A stretch of DNA of 17,046 bases from Candidatus Collierbacteria bacterium CG_4_9_14_3_um_filter_43_16 (GCA_002789895.1 PFUC01000072.1:1-17046), one strand, 5' to 3'; positions 6,584-14,256 are shown, counted from the first letter of the stretch. The notes: generated by a model from the letters alone, not told the origin. Translations and numbers: made by a program.

Positions 6584-6608
6584 GAGGCACTAGATATCAA
6601 AAAATCAT
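6568..6608. repeat. A+T-rich inverted repeat over the groESL -35 and the upstream stop codon
   Basis: Left arm ATGATTTTTTTG (6568-6579) and right arm CAAAAAATCAT (6598-6608) match except for one extra T. The element covers part of the -35 box and the stop codon (6605-6607) of the upstream gene. It could be an operator, a weak terminator for the envelope operon, or chance in A/T-rich DNA. Confidence 0.4.
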
Positions 6609-7342
6609 CTCTTTGAACAAACACCGCCGGCGTCTGGATATTTGCCGTCTAATTTGCAATAGAACCCATCTGGGCACTGATTTTCCGGAAGATTTGCGGC
6701 AATGCCTCCACAAGATTTCCCTTCAACTGAAGGAGGGGTTGCTAAGATTACGTTCCATTTGCAGTCAGGAAACCCATCGGGGGCACTAAAGTCATCAAGT
6801 TTTTGATTATAAACATCGACGGAAAGACAGCCTTGTTCGGACTGTTTGTCCGAACAATACATAGAATAATTTTGTTTGGCAGTTAACTCCTCCGTATTAA
6901 TCTCGACTTCGTATGTAGCGGTGCAAGAACCAGGAATCCCCATTGTTTCGGTGAGTGAAGGAGTTGGAGAAGGAGAAATTTCTGGGGTAATAGAAGAAAG
7001 ACCTGGAGATATGGGAAGAAAATGTGAGGCGAGGACACCGAGCAAGGTGCCAAAAAGGATTAAGGCGATTCCGGAAAATAAGGTTTTTATTAGAGGGTAT
7101 GAAGATTTTTCAGTGGGAGGATTTTCCTGGATTGGTGGGGGGGTCGCCGCTATACCCTGTGGGGAGAAGGTTTCGTCTTGCCCCCAGGCTTGGGGTGGAG
7201 TGTAACTGACTTCTTGCGTCACCGGGGATGGGTCCGGATCCGAAACTACCGTTTTGAAAGTTTCTTGACTTTTCATGATCGAGTCTTCCGGAGAAAGTAT
7301 TAGATTCTGATCTTTCTGGTCTTGGTTTTGGTTCGGGTCCAT
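6605..7342 (-). CDS. Membrane-anchored protein with eight-cysteine extracytoplasmic domain
   Basis: Function not recognised. The 245-aa protein has a proline/glutamine-rich cytoplasmic N-tail (1-83), one membrane segment at about 86-108 (LIKTLFSGIALILFGTLLGV), a Pro/Ser linker (109-138), and an exported domain with eight Cys at 140, 163, 172, 194, 211, 223, 229 and 242, an even number that fits four disulfides. The end, CPDGFYCKLDGKYPDAGGVC, looks like a small Cys-rich module. It is the last gene of the leftward envelope operon. Its start overlaps the 3' end of the ATPase-Nudix gene by 233 nt in another frame; an internal ATG at 7276, preceded by GGAAG at 8 nt, is the alternative and still overlaps by 167 nt. 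Confidence 0.75.
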   Translation of the reverse strand: MDPNQNQDQKDQNLILSPEDSIMKSQETFKTVVSDPDPSPVTQEVSYTPPQAWGQDETFSPQGIAATPPPIQENPPTEKSSYPLIKTLFSGIALILFGTLLGVLASHFLPISPGLSSITPEISPSPTPSLTETMGIPGSCTATYEVEINTEELTAKQNYSMYCSDKQSEQGCLSVDVYNQKLDDFSAPDGFPDCKWNVILATPPSVEGKSCGGIAANLPENQCPDGFYCKLDGKYPDAGGVCSKR

Positions 7343-10300
7343 GTTTTGTTGATTGATTAGTAGACAGAAGACCTTTTTCCATGAGCACTCGGAGAAGGTT
7401 GGTGATCATCCTCAACCTGCCGCCGGAATTGGTCTCTTTTATTAGTTTATACGCTTCGTCGTAATTTAGCCATTTAGCATCGTCAAATTCAGTCGCCCCG
7501 ATAGTAATATCGGTAGTTTTGGTGTCTGAGATATAAAAATAATAATATTTCCCTTTCATCACCACTGGTTCGTCTGAATCAGTAACCATATCTCTGAGTC
7601 CTTGTTTGCTTGGAGGAAACTCAATCTTGTCGACGGAAACCAGTTTAATGTCTTCACTACATGTTTTGACAAAGTCCTCCGTGACCTCTTCTCCCATTTC
7701 TTGAAAAAAAGTCTCTTTAATTGTTTTTTTGTTGTCCACTCCCCCCTGGGGCAGGGTCCATTGGTTAAATGATTTCTGATAGGTGAGAAGGATTTTTTTA
7801 TCATTTAAGAAGCAACCAACAACGCTGGGGCGTAAGCCCTGTTGGCGAAGGGCATCTAGGTCGGCGAGAGTGGGTTCGGCGAGACCTGCAATGAGGGGGG
7901 AAGACGCTATTGCGGGCGGGATGAATCCCGCCCCTACAGGAGATTTGGAGGGGGGAATTTTGAAGGAGTTGGGTTTGGACAATGGAGGGGTGGGGGGAAG
8001 CTGAGGTTGGTATGATGACTTTGGAAATGTTGATGGAGTGAGATTGCCACGGTTCGGGGTACCGAAACTCGCAATGACGGGTGTAGTGGTTGTAGGAGTG
8101 GGTGAATTGTCAGGGGTTCTTAGGGCCTTGGGAATGTAAGGAGGCTCCGTAAATCTTTTGGCGGCCGGGGTCATGATGGCTGTAACCTGGGACATGTCCA
8201 TTGGCTCTATTTTTCGATAGTACTTCTCATAAGTAGAGGCGAGGACTTTTTCTTTTTGATGAGTCAAGGTGTCAGGTAGCGGTAGTCCATAGGAGGAGAA
8301 AGGTTGTGTCATTTGGGAATCGACAGACATTTTCATAGCCAATTGATACTTACCTAGTCCTACGAGATCGTCTGCCGTATAGAGATTATTCAGTTCTTTG
8401 ACGATGCGATCGGCATCGGAAGCACCAACAACATAACTCATAACAGTTCCGACATTACCAAAGATGGCATTTTGAATTTCTTCAGGTAATTGGGCGATGT
8501 ACTGATTAGCAAGAATTAGACCAAGTTTATATTTTCTAGCTTCAGAAAGAATCTTCACAAAAGAGGAGGTGGCGAAGTTTTGGAACTCATCGACATAGAG
8601 AAAGAACTCTTTACGTTTATCTTCAGTTATATGAGCCCGATTCATGGCCGCAATTTGGATTTGAGAAATGAACATGGCGCCGAGAAGGGCGGCGTTGTCT
8701 TCTCCTATCTTACCTTGAGGTAAATTTAAAATTATTATCTTGCCGGTATTCATCATATCCTCAAAATCGACAGTGCTCTTGGGATGGTTAATGATGTCTC
8801 GGATTGTAGGAGAGGTAACAAATTGACCTACTTTATTTAATATAGGGGCAATGGCTTCGGTTTGAAACTTTTCGGAATATTTATCATATTCGTCACGCCA
8901 AAAGTTGACAAGAATAGGATCAGTGACGTGGATTAGACATTCTTTTTCCCGGAAATCTTTATTGGTGAGAATGCGAGGAACGTCGGCCAGTGTCGTTTCC
9001 GGTTTGTAAACCAGAGTAAGCAAGGTGTTCCTCAAAATGTATTCCAGACGAGGCCCCCAAGAGTTACCATAAAGTTTACTAAAGATGGAGACAATACTGG
9101 AAGCAACCATTTCCCCTTGAGCTGGATTTTTGACATAGAGAGGATTCATCCAGAAAGATATTCCAGGAACCGAGGGGTCTAAATAAGCGACTTCATCGAT
9201 GCGATTCTCCGGAATATAATCCAAAAGGACTTCGGCCGCATCACCGTGAGGATCAACAAAAGCAACTCCTTCTCCGTGTTGAATATCGTTGATGGCCATA
9301 CGACCGATGATAGTTGATTTACCGGTTCCCGACTTCCCCAAAATGTAAGTATGGCGAAGTCTATCGATCCCCTTCTTCATACCAAAGATGGCCAGGTGAT
9401 TTTTATACTCGGTCTTCGCAAAAAAATTGTACAGATGTCTTTCACTCTCCGGCAAATTCTCGTCAACGGGAAGATTGGTTGGAGCTTCACCTTTTAAGGT
9501 TTTACCCCAGGCAATGCCTTTGATGGGAGCCAGTAAGACGCCTGGAAGATGGAACATGGCAGTAATTTCACCATAATTGAGATATTGATATTGATTCGCG
9601 TATTTCGCGGAGCGATCCAGTATCATCTGGCGGAGTTTTTTGAGTGATCCTGAGTATTTTGGTATTTTTAATTTGAAGCTGTTACCTTCCGACAGAGCAT
9701 AGGTGCCGAACGCCGCAGCTATTTGAGACAGAAGTTGATTGGAGGTGTGTTGGTCGTGGGTGATAGTAGCCAGACGAATGTCACACGAATAAGCCGGGTA
9801 GATTAATTTTTTTTCGATAATAGCTTTATATGGACTTGGTTTACTTTTGGCGGTATCTGTCGCCGTAGCGGGCGTGACTATTTCTAACTGCGAACGGGCG
9901 GATTTTTGCCAATTTTTGGGTGCGGCAAATAAACAGAGCTGAATAATGCCAGCCTGACCAGCTGGAATTCTAGCAAGACTACCAAGAATGGAGGCCATTT
10001 GATCTACTTTATCGTCAAGCGTGTTGTTTAGAGAAAGATACGAAGGACCAGTAAGGACGAGCTGACCAAAGGCAGCCTGTCCGTGATTCAGCCAGTCGGG
10101 GAGATAGTCTTTCATGGGGGTAATGAGGGCGGTGGGATATTGAGCAGCGATCTGGGCACGAACAAGATGTTCCAATCGCTCGGGGCAGGCAATTATAAAG
10201 AATGTAGTTTGATTAAGATTGACGATCTCCAAACAGATAGTTTCGTATGTCCCTAGTAGACGATCCAAGAAACCGGCTTTGAGTGAAGTTCTGAAGGAGG

Positions 10301-10385
10301 AGAGAAATTCGATAAAAGCCACTTGCCCCGTGAGAGAGTCTTTGGCTGGACGAATCTGCAGAACAGAGTATTTGGGCAAGGCCAT
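7110..10385 (-). CDS. VirD4/HerA-like ATPase fused to a C-terminal Nudix domain
   Basis: A 1091-aa protein in four parts. (1) Residues 1-300 form an unrecognised N-domain. (2) A P-loop ATPase of the VirD4/TraG/HerA-like type spans about 320-740: Walker A GKSGTGKST (350-358), FVDPHGDAAE, Walker B FFLYVDEF with DE at 599-600, and LILANQY. Such ATPases pump DNA or protein substrates at membranes. (3) A Pro/Ser/Thr-rich linker (about 750-845) includes two stretches translated from dispersed repeats (770-783 and 817-826). (4) A Nudix domain (about 853-1000) has WTLPQGGVD followed by QEMGEEV; the family REUxEE glutamates are kept, but the Arg is Gln and the first Glu is Lys. The PQGG turn recalls RppH-type hydrolases. 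The last ~83 residues are low-complexity and overlap the next gene. It starts 21 nt after the SPFH gene. Transfer function is inferred; the substrate is unknown. Confidence 0.88.
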   Translation of the reverse strand: MALPKYSVLQIRPAKDSLTGQVAFIEFLSSFRTSLKAGFLDRLLGTYETICLEIVNLNQTTFFIIACPERLEHLVRAQIAAQYPTALITPMKDYLPDWLNHGQAAFGQLVLTGPSYLSLNNTLDDKVDQMASILGSLARIPAGQAGIIQLCLFAAPKNWQKSARSQLEIVTPATATDTAKSKPSPYKAIIEKKLIYPAYSCDIRLATITHDQHTSNQLLSQIAAAFGTYALSEGNSFKLKIPKYSGSLKKLRQMILDRSAKYANQYQYLNYGEITAMFHLPGVLLAPIKGIAWGKTLKGEAPTNLPVDENLPESERHLYNFFAKTEYKNHLAIFGMKKGIDRLRHTYILGKSGTGKSTIIGRMAINDIQHGEGVAFVDPHGDAAEVLLDYIPENRIDEVAYLDPSVPGISFWMNPLYVKNPAQGEMVASSIVSIFSKLYGNSWGPRLEYILRNTLLTLVYKPETTLADVPRILTNKDFREKECLIHVTDPILVNFWRDEYDKYSEKFQTEAIAPILNKVGQFVTSPTIRDIINHPKSTVDFEDMMNTGKIIILNLPQGKIGEDNAALLGAMFISQIQIAAMNRAHITEDKRKEFFLYVDEFQNFATSSFVKILSEARKYKLGLILANQYIAQLPEEIQNAIFGNVGTVMSYVVGASDADRIVKELNNLYTADDLVGLGKYQLAMKMSVDSQMTQPFSSYGLPLPDTLTHQKEKVLASTYEKYYRKIEPMDMSQVTAIMTPAAKRFTEPPYIPKALRTPDNSPTPTTTTPVIASFGTPNRGNLTPSTFPKSSYQPQLPPTPPLSKPNSFKIPPSKSPVGAGFIPPAIASSPLIAGLAEPTLADLDALRQQGLRPSVVGCFLNDKKILLTYQKSFNQWTLPQGGVDNKKTIKETFFQEMGEEVTEDFVKTCSEDIKLVSVDKIEFPPSKQGLRDMVTDSDEPVVMKGKYYYFYISDTKTTDITIGATEFDDAKWLNYDEAYKLIKETNSGGRLRMITNLLRVLMEKGLLSTNQSTKHGPEPKPRPERSESNTFSGRLDHEKSRNFQNGSFGSGPIPGDARSQLHSTPSLGARRNLLPTGYSGDPPTNPGKSSH
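7909..7937. repeat. Palindromic repeat inside the ATPase-Nudix linker
   Basis: GGGCGGGA (7914-7921) and TCCCGCCC (7926-7933) form a perfect 8-bp stem with a TGAA loop, flanked by TGC and CTACAGG. On the coding strand it gives residues VGAGFIPPAI. The sequence resembles GC-rich dispersed palindromes known from many genomes. Confidence 0.75.
8039..8080. repeat. Second dispersed repeat inside the ATPase-Nudix linker
   Basis: The ends ATTGC (8043-8047) and GCAAT (8071-8075) are inverted, with an inner TTCGG/CCGAA stem (8053-8057, 8062-8066). On the coding strand it reads CGTCATTGCGAG ... GGCAATCTCA, the hallmark of a repeat very common in bacterial intergenic DNA. Here it is translated in frame as VIASFGTPNRGNLT. 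Confidence 0.75.
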
Positions 10386-10406
10386 GAATTAAGTATATTA
10401 AAAAAA

Positions 10407-11018
10407 CTAAACAGTGGGGGTAGCAGAAAGAATGTTTTGCCCAGAACGGCGAGCTTCCGGTGCGACAGTCTTAACCTCAGAAAACAGAACATTTTCAATA
10501 ATTAAAGCACTGCTATGAAAAAGTTCATTTAGTTCATTTTTGAGCATCCCTTCGATTTTGGATCGCTCAGAGCCAATCTCTTTGGAATCAAACTTACTGA
10601 AAGCTGAGGCTATGCGGCTTCTGGAATAGGGACGAATGACTTTGGAAACAAAGTTATCTCCAATGTTCTCCCAAAGCAAGGGGGCATTGGCTTTGTCTAG
10701 CCTGAAGAGGATAGAGCCCTCGATAGAGATGGTCTTATTATCCTTAGTGGTAGCAATGACAGGCTCGTCACCGAGGGCTTCCTTTACCGAAAGGTCAAAC
10801 CCGTGTCTGATGGTGTACTCCAGAACTTGAGCATTAAAAAGCTTGGCAATTTGCCAGAAAGGAATCTTAAGATGAAGACCTGGACCCCAAACACGCTTAA
10901 GAACTCCAGCTCCCCGATCGTAAACACAGGCAACATGTCCGGGTGGGACGGAAATAAAGAAGCCGCCAACCACTTCGTCGACGAGAAACGATACTACTAA
11001 TTTATCAAAATCAGCCAT
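10407..11018 (-). CDS. SPFH/band-7 (prohibitin-like) domain protein
   Basis: SPFH proteins scaffold membrane microdomains and often regulate membrane proteases or transporters. The 203-aa protein shows the family pattern VPPGHVACVYDRGAGVLKRV, GPGLHLKIPFWQ, then SVKEALGDEPVIATTKDNKTISIEGSILFRLD and the helical tail with YSRSRIASAFSKFDSKEIGSERSKIEGMLKNEL. The N-terminal hydrophobic stretch (about 7-24) contains Asp and Glu, so it lacks the clean membrane anchor usual in prohibitins. The tail after the SPFH domain is short. It lies 23 nt after yidC and 21 nt before the ATPase gene, an arrangement that suggests work with those membrane proteins. Domain call firm, partner inferred. Confidence 0.87.
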   Translation of the reverse strand: MADFDKLVVSFLVDEVVGGFFISVPPGHVACVYDRGAGVLKRVWGPGLHLKIPFWQIAKLFNAQVLEYTIRHGFDLSVKEALGDEPVIATTKDNKTISIEGSILFRLDKANAPLLWENIGDNFVSKVIRPYSRSRIASAFSKFDSKEIGSERSKIEGMLKNELNELFHSSALIIENVLFSEVKTVAPEARRSGQNILSATPTV

Positions 11019-11041
11019 AACTTGGTCTATTATAACCTTTT

Positions 11042-11839
11042 TTAGGCCGCCGGAGGGGTGGTAGTGGGAACACTAATAGACTGTTCGGAGGTAGCCGAAC
11101 TAGGTTGGGGAACGTTTTTAGGGGTTTGATGTCTAAATGAGTAAGTAAGATAGAGAATTTGTCTAATAATTTTGAGAGCAATGCCAAAGGCAAGTGAAGT
11201 GATGATAAAGACCTTTTTGCCTGCCGGAAGGAACATAAAGATGAGGAAGCTAACTACGGGAAGAATGATGACCAAGGAGAGAAAATCTTTTCTAGAGGGT
11301 CTAACAGGCTCAAAGTAGAGGTGAACTATTTCGCTTAGACAGATCATAATGGACTGAAGAAGATTGAGAGCACTATTGGTGTGGGATAGATCATATTTTC
11401 CAAGAAACATAAGGTTTATAGGCTGGCGGACCGAAGGCATGAACCGATAAAGTAGATGCACATCTGCACCTTCTAAGCCAGTCGTAAAAATATGATATAG
11501 GATAAGAATAATTAACACTTGAATGGTAATAGTAAAAACCTCGGAAAAAATAGCTCCCGGGCTTTGACGCATTAGTTGCCTGATGCCTTCTTTCTGACGG
11601 ACGGGATCTGAAGCAAATTCTTTTTGGACCTTTTTAACCTTGAGAGAGATTTGGAGTTTCTCTTCATCAGACTGTTCCCCTATGAGATCTATCGGCAGAA
11701 GGATAACTCGGACGGCGACGGCGAAAAGAATAACGGCGATGCCCATGTCCGGAGATGGAAGAATTTGACCCACAAACCAATAAAGACCGACCAAAATATT
11801 AAAGAAGGGCTGGTAGATGTATAGAGTAAAGATATCCAT
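11042..11839 (-). CDS. yidC: YidC/Oxa1-family membrane protein insertase
   Basis: Inserts proteins into the cytoplasmic membrane, alone or with SecYEG. From ATG 11839 the protein has 265 aa; a TTG two codons earlier is possible. The start FTLYIYQPFFNILVGLYWFVG, the PDMGIAVILFAVAVRVILLP segment with its conserved Arg in the membrane groove, the charged cytoplasmic hairpin (EKLQISLKVKKVQKEF...RQKEGIRQLMRQ), and further hydrophobic helices to about residue 230 match the short Oxa1-type YidC without the large periplasmic domain of Gram-negative YidC. The C-tail is Pro/Ser/Thr-rich rather than strongly basic, so ribosome binding by the tail is doubtful. It lies 21 nt downstream of the nucleotidyltransferase-like gene. 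A perfect TATAAT lies 11 nt before the ATG, so an internal promoter is possible. Confidence 0.9.
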   Translation of the reverse strand: MDIFTLYIYQPFFNILVGLYWFVGQILPSPDMGIAVILFAVAVRVILLPIDLIGEQSDEEKLQISLKVKKVQKEFASDPVRQKEGIRQLMRQSPGAIFSEVFTITIQVLIILILYHIFTTGLEGADVHLLYRFMPSVRQPINLMFLGKYDLSHTNSALNLLQSIMICLSEIVHLYFEPVRPSRKDFLSLVIILPVVSFLIFMFLPAGKKVFIITSLAFGIALKIIRQILYLTYSFRHQTPKNVPQPSSATSEQSISVPTTTPPAA

Positions 11840-11850
11840 ATTCAAATGTA

Positions 11851-11856
11851 ATTATA
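11851..11856 (-). promoter_or_regulatory. -10 hexamer before yidC
   Basis: TATAAT on the minus strand, 11 nt before ATG 11839 and just past the stop of the upstream gene. No good -35 is seen. If used, the leader would be only about 5 nt. Confidence 0.35.
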
Positions 11857-11860
11857 TGTC

Positions 11861-12745
11861 CTAAGGGGTTTTTAGGTGGTGGCTGATCGCTCCGGCAAAG
11901 TCTGTAGTATGGAGAAAAGCGGCGTGAAGATGCACAACTTCAGAGGTTTTTTTGGGGGTCATGTAAAGTAGCTGGATGATGAAAAAAAGATAGTTTAGGG
12001 GGGCGAAAAGAAAATAGACATAACTAAAACACGAGTGAGATCCTCGATGTCGGGGATTTACCCCTTCGGGTATCAGCGAGCCCCGGCTCGGGTACGAGAC
12101 TTCCGCCAAAGGACGGACAGGCAGCAATGACGACTGGTAGGCGTTGGCTAGATATCTTTTAGTCCATCGGTTCGCATATAGAAAAGTCTGGTAGGTATCT
12201 CCCCTATCCAGAAGTGGAATCGTTTGTAACACCTCATGAGCAGTATATAAATTACGTTTATTTTTAGGTATTGAAACTGACAAAGAATCCAGCCAGAGAT
12301 TGGGGCAAAACGCATCTGAAGCCTTGGAATGATCCTCGCCTGGATGTCGACGACGAAAGAAAACCGAAATTAATAGTATTACCAGAGGTCGCAATAACCA
12401 AAGACAGTGGGGTGACGTAATAAATAAAAGGTCAATATCATCATCAGGATGCGAATTGCCGGCAGCAACCGAGCCGGTGAGAGCAACCAGACGAAGTCCT
12501 GGAACATATCTAAGGATTCTTATCAAATTTTTTGCATGAGAAATTTTGTGTTGAGAAGATTGAAAAACTTCCAGACGAAGTTTTTTTTCTTTGGTTGATA
12601 GGGGTCCAGGTAAGTATGGTTTAAGTTGTTCCTTTGAAGCTGACCTGCTCGTAGTGAGCCAATAATATATTTCTTGTTCGGAAAGTGGAAAATTAAAAAA
12701 ACCGGCGTACTTAATAGTAACTGAGACAGCACGTCGAAGATCCAT
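11861..12745 (-). CDS. Nucleotidyltransferase-like protein with membrane segments
   Basis: The motif LTGSVAAGNSHPDDDIDLLFIT (residues 90-111) is the GS...DxD signature of the polymerase-beta-like nucleotidyltransferase (NTP_transf_2) fold, with metal-binding Asp103 and Asp105 probable. The N-terminal 80 residues look like a winged-helix-type helical region (speculative). Hydrophobic stretches at about 115-130 and 241-262 suggest membrane association, odd for this family. Residues about 212-237 are encoded by a cluster of palindromes (12051-12098) and may be an insertion. ATG 12745 lies 2 nt after the stop of the preceding gene, so translational coupling is likely. The substrate is not predictable; a role in modifying an envelope or nucleotide partner would be a guess. 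Confidence 0.7.
   Translation of the reverse strand: MDLRRAVSVTIKYAGFFNFPLSEQEIYYWLTTSRSASKEQLKPYLPGPLSTKEKKLRLEVFQSSQHKISHAKNLIRILRYVPGLRLVALTGSVAAGNSHPDDDIDLLFITSPHCLWLLRPLVILLISVFFRRRHPGEDHSKASDAFCPNLWLDSLSVSIPKNKRNLYTAHEVLQTIPLLDRGDTYQTFLYANRWTKRYLANAYQSSLLPVRPLAEVSYPSRGSLIPEGVNPRHRGSHSCFSYVYFLFAPLNYLFFIIQLLYMTPKKTSEVVHLHAAFLHTTDFAGAISHHLKTP
12051..12098. repeat. Cluster of palindromes inside the nucleotidyltransferase-like gene
   Basis: Consecutive hairpins: GGGG/CCCC (12052-12055, 12061-12064), overlapping TACCC/GGGTA (12059-12063, 12068-12072), CGAGCC/GGCTCG (12077-12082, 12085-12090) and CTCG/CGAG (12087-12090, 12095-12098). They fall between two otherwise ordinary protein regions and encode Pro/Arg/Ser-rich residues. 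Confidence 0.65.
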
Positions 12746-12747
12746 GT

Positions 12748-14256
12748 TTATGGAGTGGGTGAAGTGGTGGGGGCGGCCACTAAACCATATTGAGAAAGAA
12801 TTTGAGTGAATCCGCTGTTAAGAGTGTCGACCGTTTTTTTATCATCCTGGTTGGTTGCAATACTATTAACGGCGTCCTCAAGATACTTTATGAGACGAGA
12901 GTTCAGAGCGGTTTTTGAATCTTGAGTTTTGGAGGCAGTATAAAAAGTTTTGGCCGTATTTAGACTTTCAACAAAAGGGGCAAGAATTGGATTTTTGGAG
13001 GCAATTTCGGCCATAGCTTTGTTGGCTGGGGGTTGGGGAAAACCTCGGTCTTGAGTAGCGGCATCAAAAAGTATCTGTTGAGCATTGGCGGAAGCTAGGA
13101 AACTTACAAACTTCCAGGCTTCCTGTGGATGAAGACTGTTTTTGGACACCCCCTCAAACCAGATTGAAGTCCAGTTAACAGGATCGATATCAGGTAGTTG
13201 AGGAACGGGAACCACCTGCCAAGAAAGAGAAGGGTTGATAGCTTTTATATCTCGAGCGACCCAGCTAGGAGCAAGAATCATCGCCACCTTTTCATTGGCG
13301 AAGGCAATTGTGGATGGAGGAAGGGTATCATCCCAAACTTGGTGCTTGGTGACAAAATCAGTGTAGTATCTGAGAGTAATGCTGGCTTCCGTTCCTTTAA
13401 TATTGGTAAGTGAAACACCGGCTTGGAGAAGCATCATAGAGACAATATCTGGCCAGTATTCGACATTGATCGTATTACCCAAAGCAACCCCTGCTCGCCT
13501 AATTTTGCCGGTAATTGGTTCAATTTCTCTGACCGCTTTAGCAATGGTTAAGAGATCTTCCCAGGTTTTTGGCGGTTGTAGTTGTTTTTGCTGGAGTATG
13601 GCAGTGTTGACAAAAAGTCCAAGGGTTTCGGCGGCCATAGGAGCCCCATAAACTCGATTTCCTGAGATAAGAAGTTTGCCGACGATGGGATAAAAGTTGG
13701 TGGTTAATTCAGTAGTGGAGAGGGTATTGGGAGGTGCCGGTAGCAGATCGGCAGCAAAAAGGGGAAGCCAGGTAGTATGCAGACGGATAATATCAGGGGA
13801 AGGCTGACTTTCCATGGCTGTTTTTACTCGGTCTTGGTAATCCTGTGGTGATTGGAGTTGATAATTAACTTTGATGTTTGGATATTGTTTTTCAAAGGCA
13901 TCAATCACCGGTTTCATCACGGAAGATGGCTCCCATAGGCCAAAATAGGTAAGGGTAACTAATTTGGAAGGTGAAATGGATTGGGTTTTGCTACTAGTAG
14001 ATTTGCCTAGAACACGAAACAAGATAAAAGTAATCAATCCGATTACAGCCAGGCCTATGATAATTGGAGTAATCATTTTGAAGGGTGAGCTAGAAACAGA
14101 CGGAGGGTTAACTGAGGCGGGTGGTTGATATCCAGGTGGTGGTGGTGCGGCTTCTTCAGGGCTAGGCAAAGGCGAGGCTTTAGGCACCAAGGGAGGAAAG
14201 GTTGATGGCTCGGGAACGGAAGGAACCGGACCTGGTAGTGGAAATTGATTATCCAT
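12748..14256 (-). CDS. Extracellular solute-binding-like protein with proline-rich N-tail and membrane anchor
   Basis: A 502-aa protein. Residues 1-60 are proline-rich and cytoplasmic, about 61-82 form a membrane segment (MITPIIIGLAVIGLITFILF), and the rest is a family-1 solute-binding fold: LTYFGLWEPSSVMKPVIDAF, then PNIKVNY, SPDIIRLHTTWLP, GAPMAAETLGLFVN, PPKTWEDLL, FANEKVAMILAPSW and EAWKFVSFLAS. Typical members are lipoproteins that deliver sugars or peptides to an ABC permease; here there is no lipobox and no permease or ABC ATPase in the window. It begins the leftward six-gene operon and faces vanW across a 64-bp divergent promoter region. The ligand is unknown; a structural or sensing role beside the downstream ATPase is possible. 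Confidence 0.88.
   Translation of the reverse strand: MDNQFPLPGPVPSVPEPSTFPPLVPKASPLPSPEEAAPPPPGYQPPASVNPPSVSSSPFKMITPIIIGLAVIGLITFILFRVLGKSTSSKTQSISPSKLVTLTYFGLWEPSSVMKPVIDAFEKQYPNIKVNYQLQSPQDYQDRVKTAMESQPSPDIIRLHTTWLPLFAADLLPAPPNTLSTTELTTNFYPIVGKLLISGNRVYGAPMAAETLGLFVNTAILQQKQLQPPKTWEDLLTIAKAVREIEPITGKIRRAGVALGNTINVEYWPDIVSMMLLQAGVSLTNIKGTEASITLRYYTDFVTKHQVWDDTLPPSTIAFANEKVAMILAPSWVARDIKAINPSLSWQVVPVPQLPDIDPVNWTSIWFEGVSKNSLHPQEAWKFVSFLASANAQQILFDAATQDRGFPQPPANKAMAEIASKNPILAPFVESLNTAKTFYTASKTQDSKTALNSRLIKYLEDAVNSIATNQDDKKTVDTLNSGFTQILSQYGLVAAPTTSPTP

Noticed and set aside
6447..6600. CIRCE operator for HrcA
   Set aside because: No TTAGCACTC-N9-GAGTGCTAA or close variant is present.
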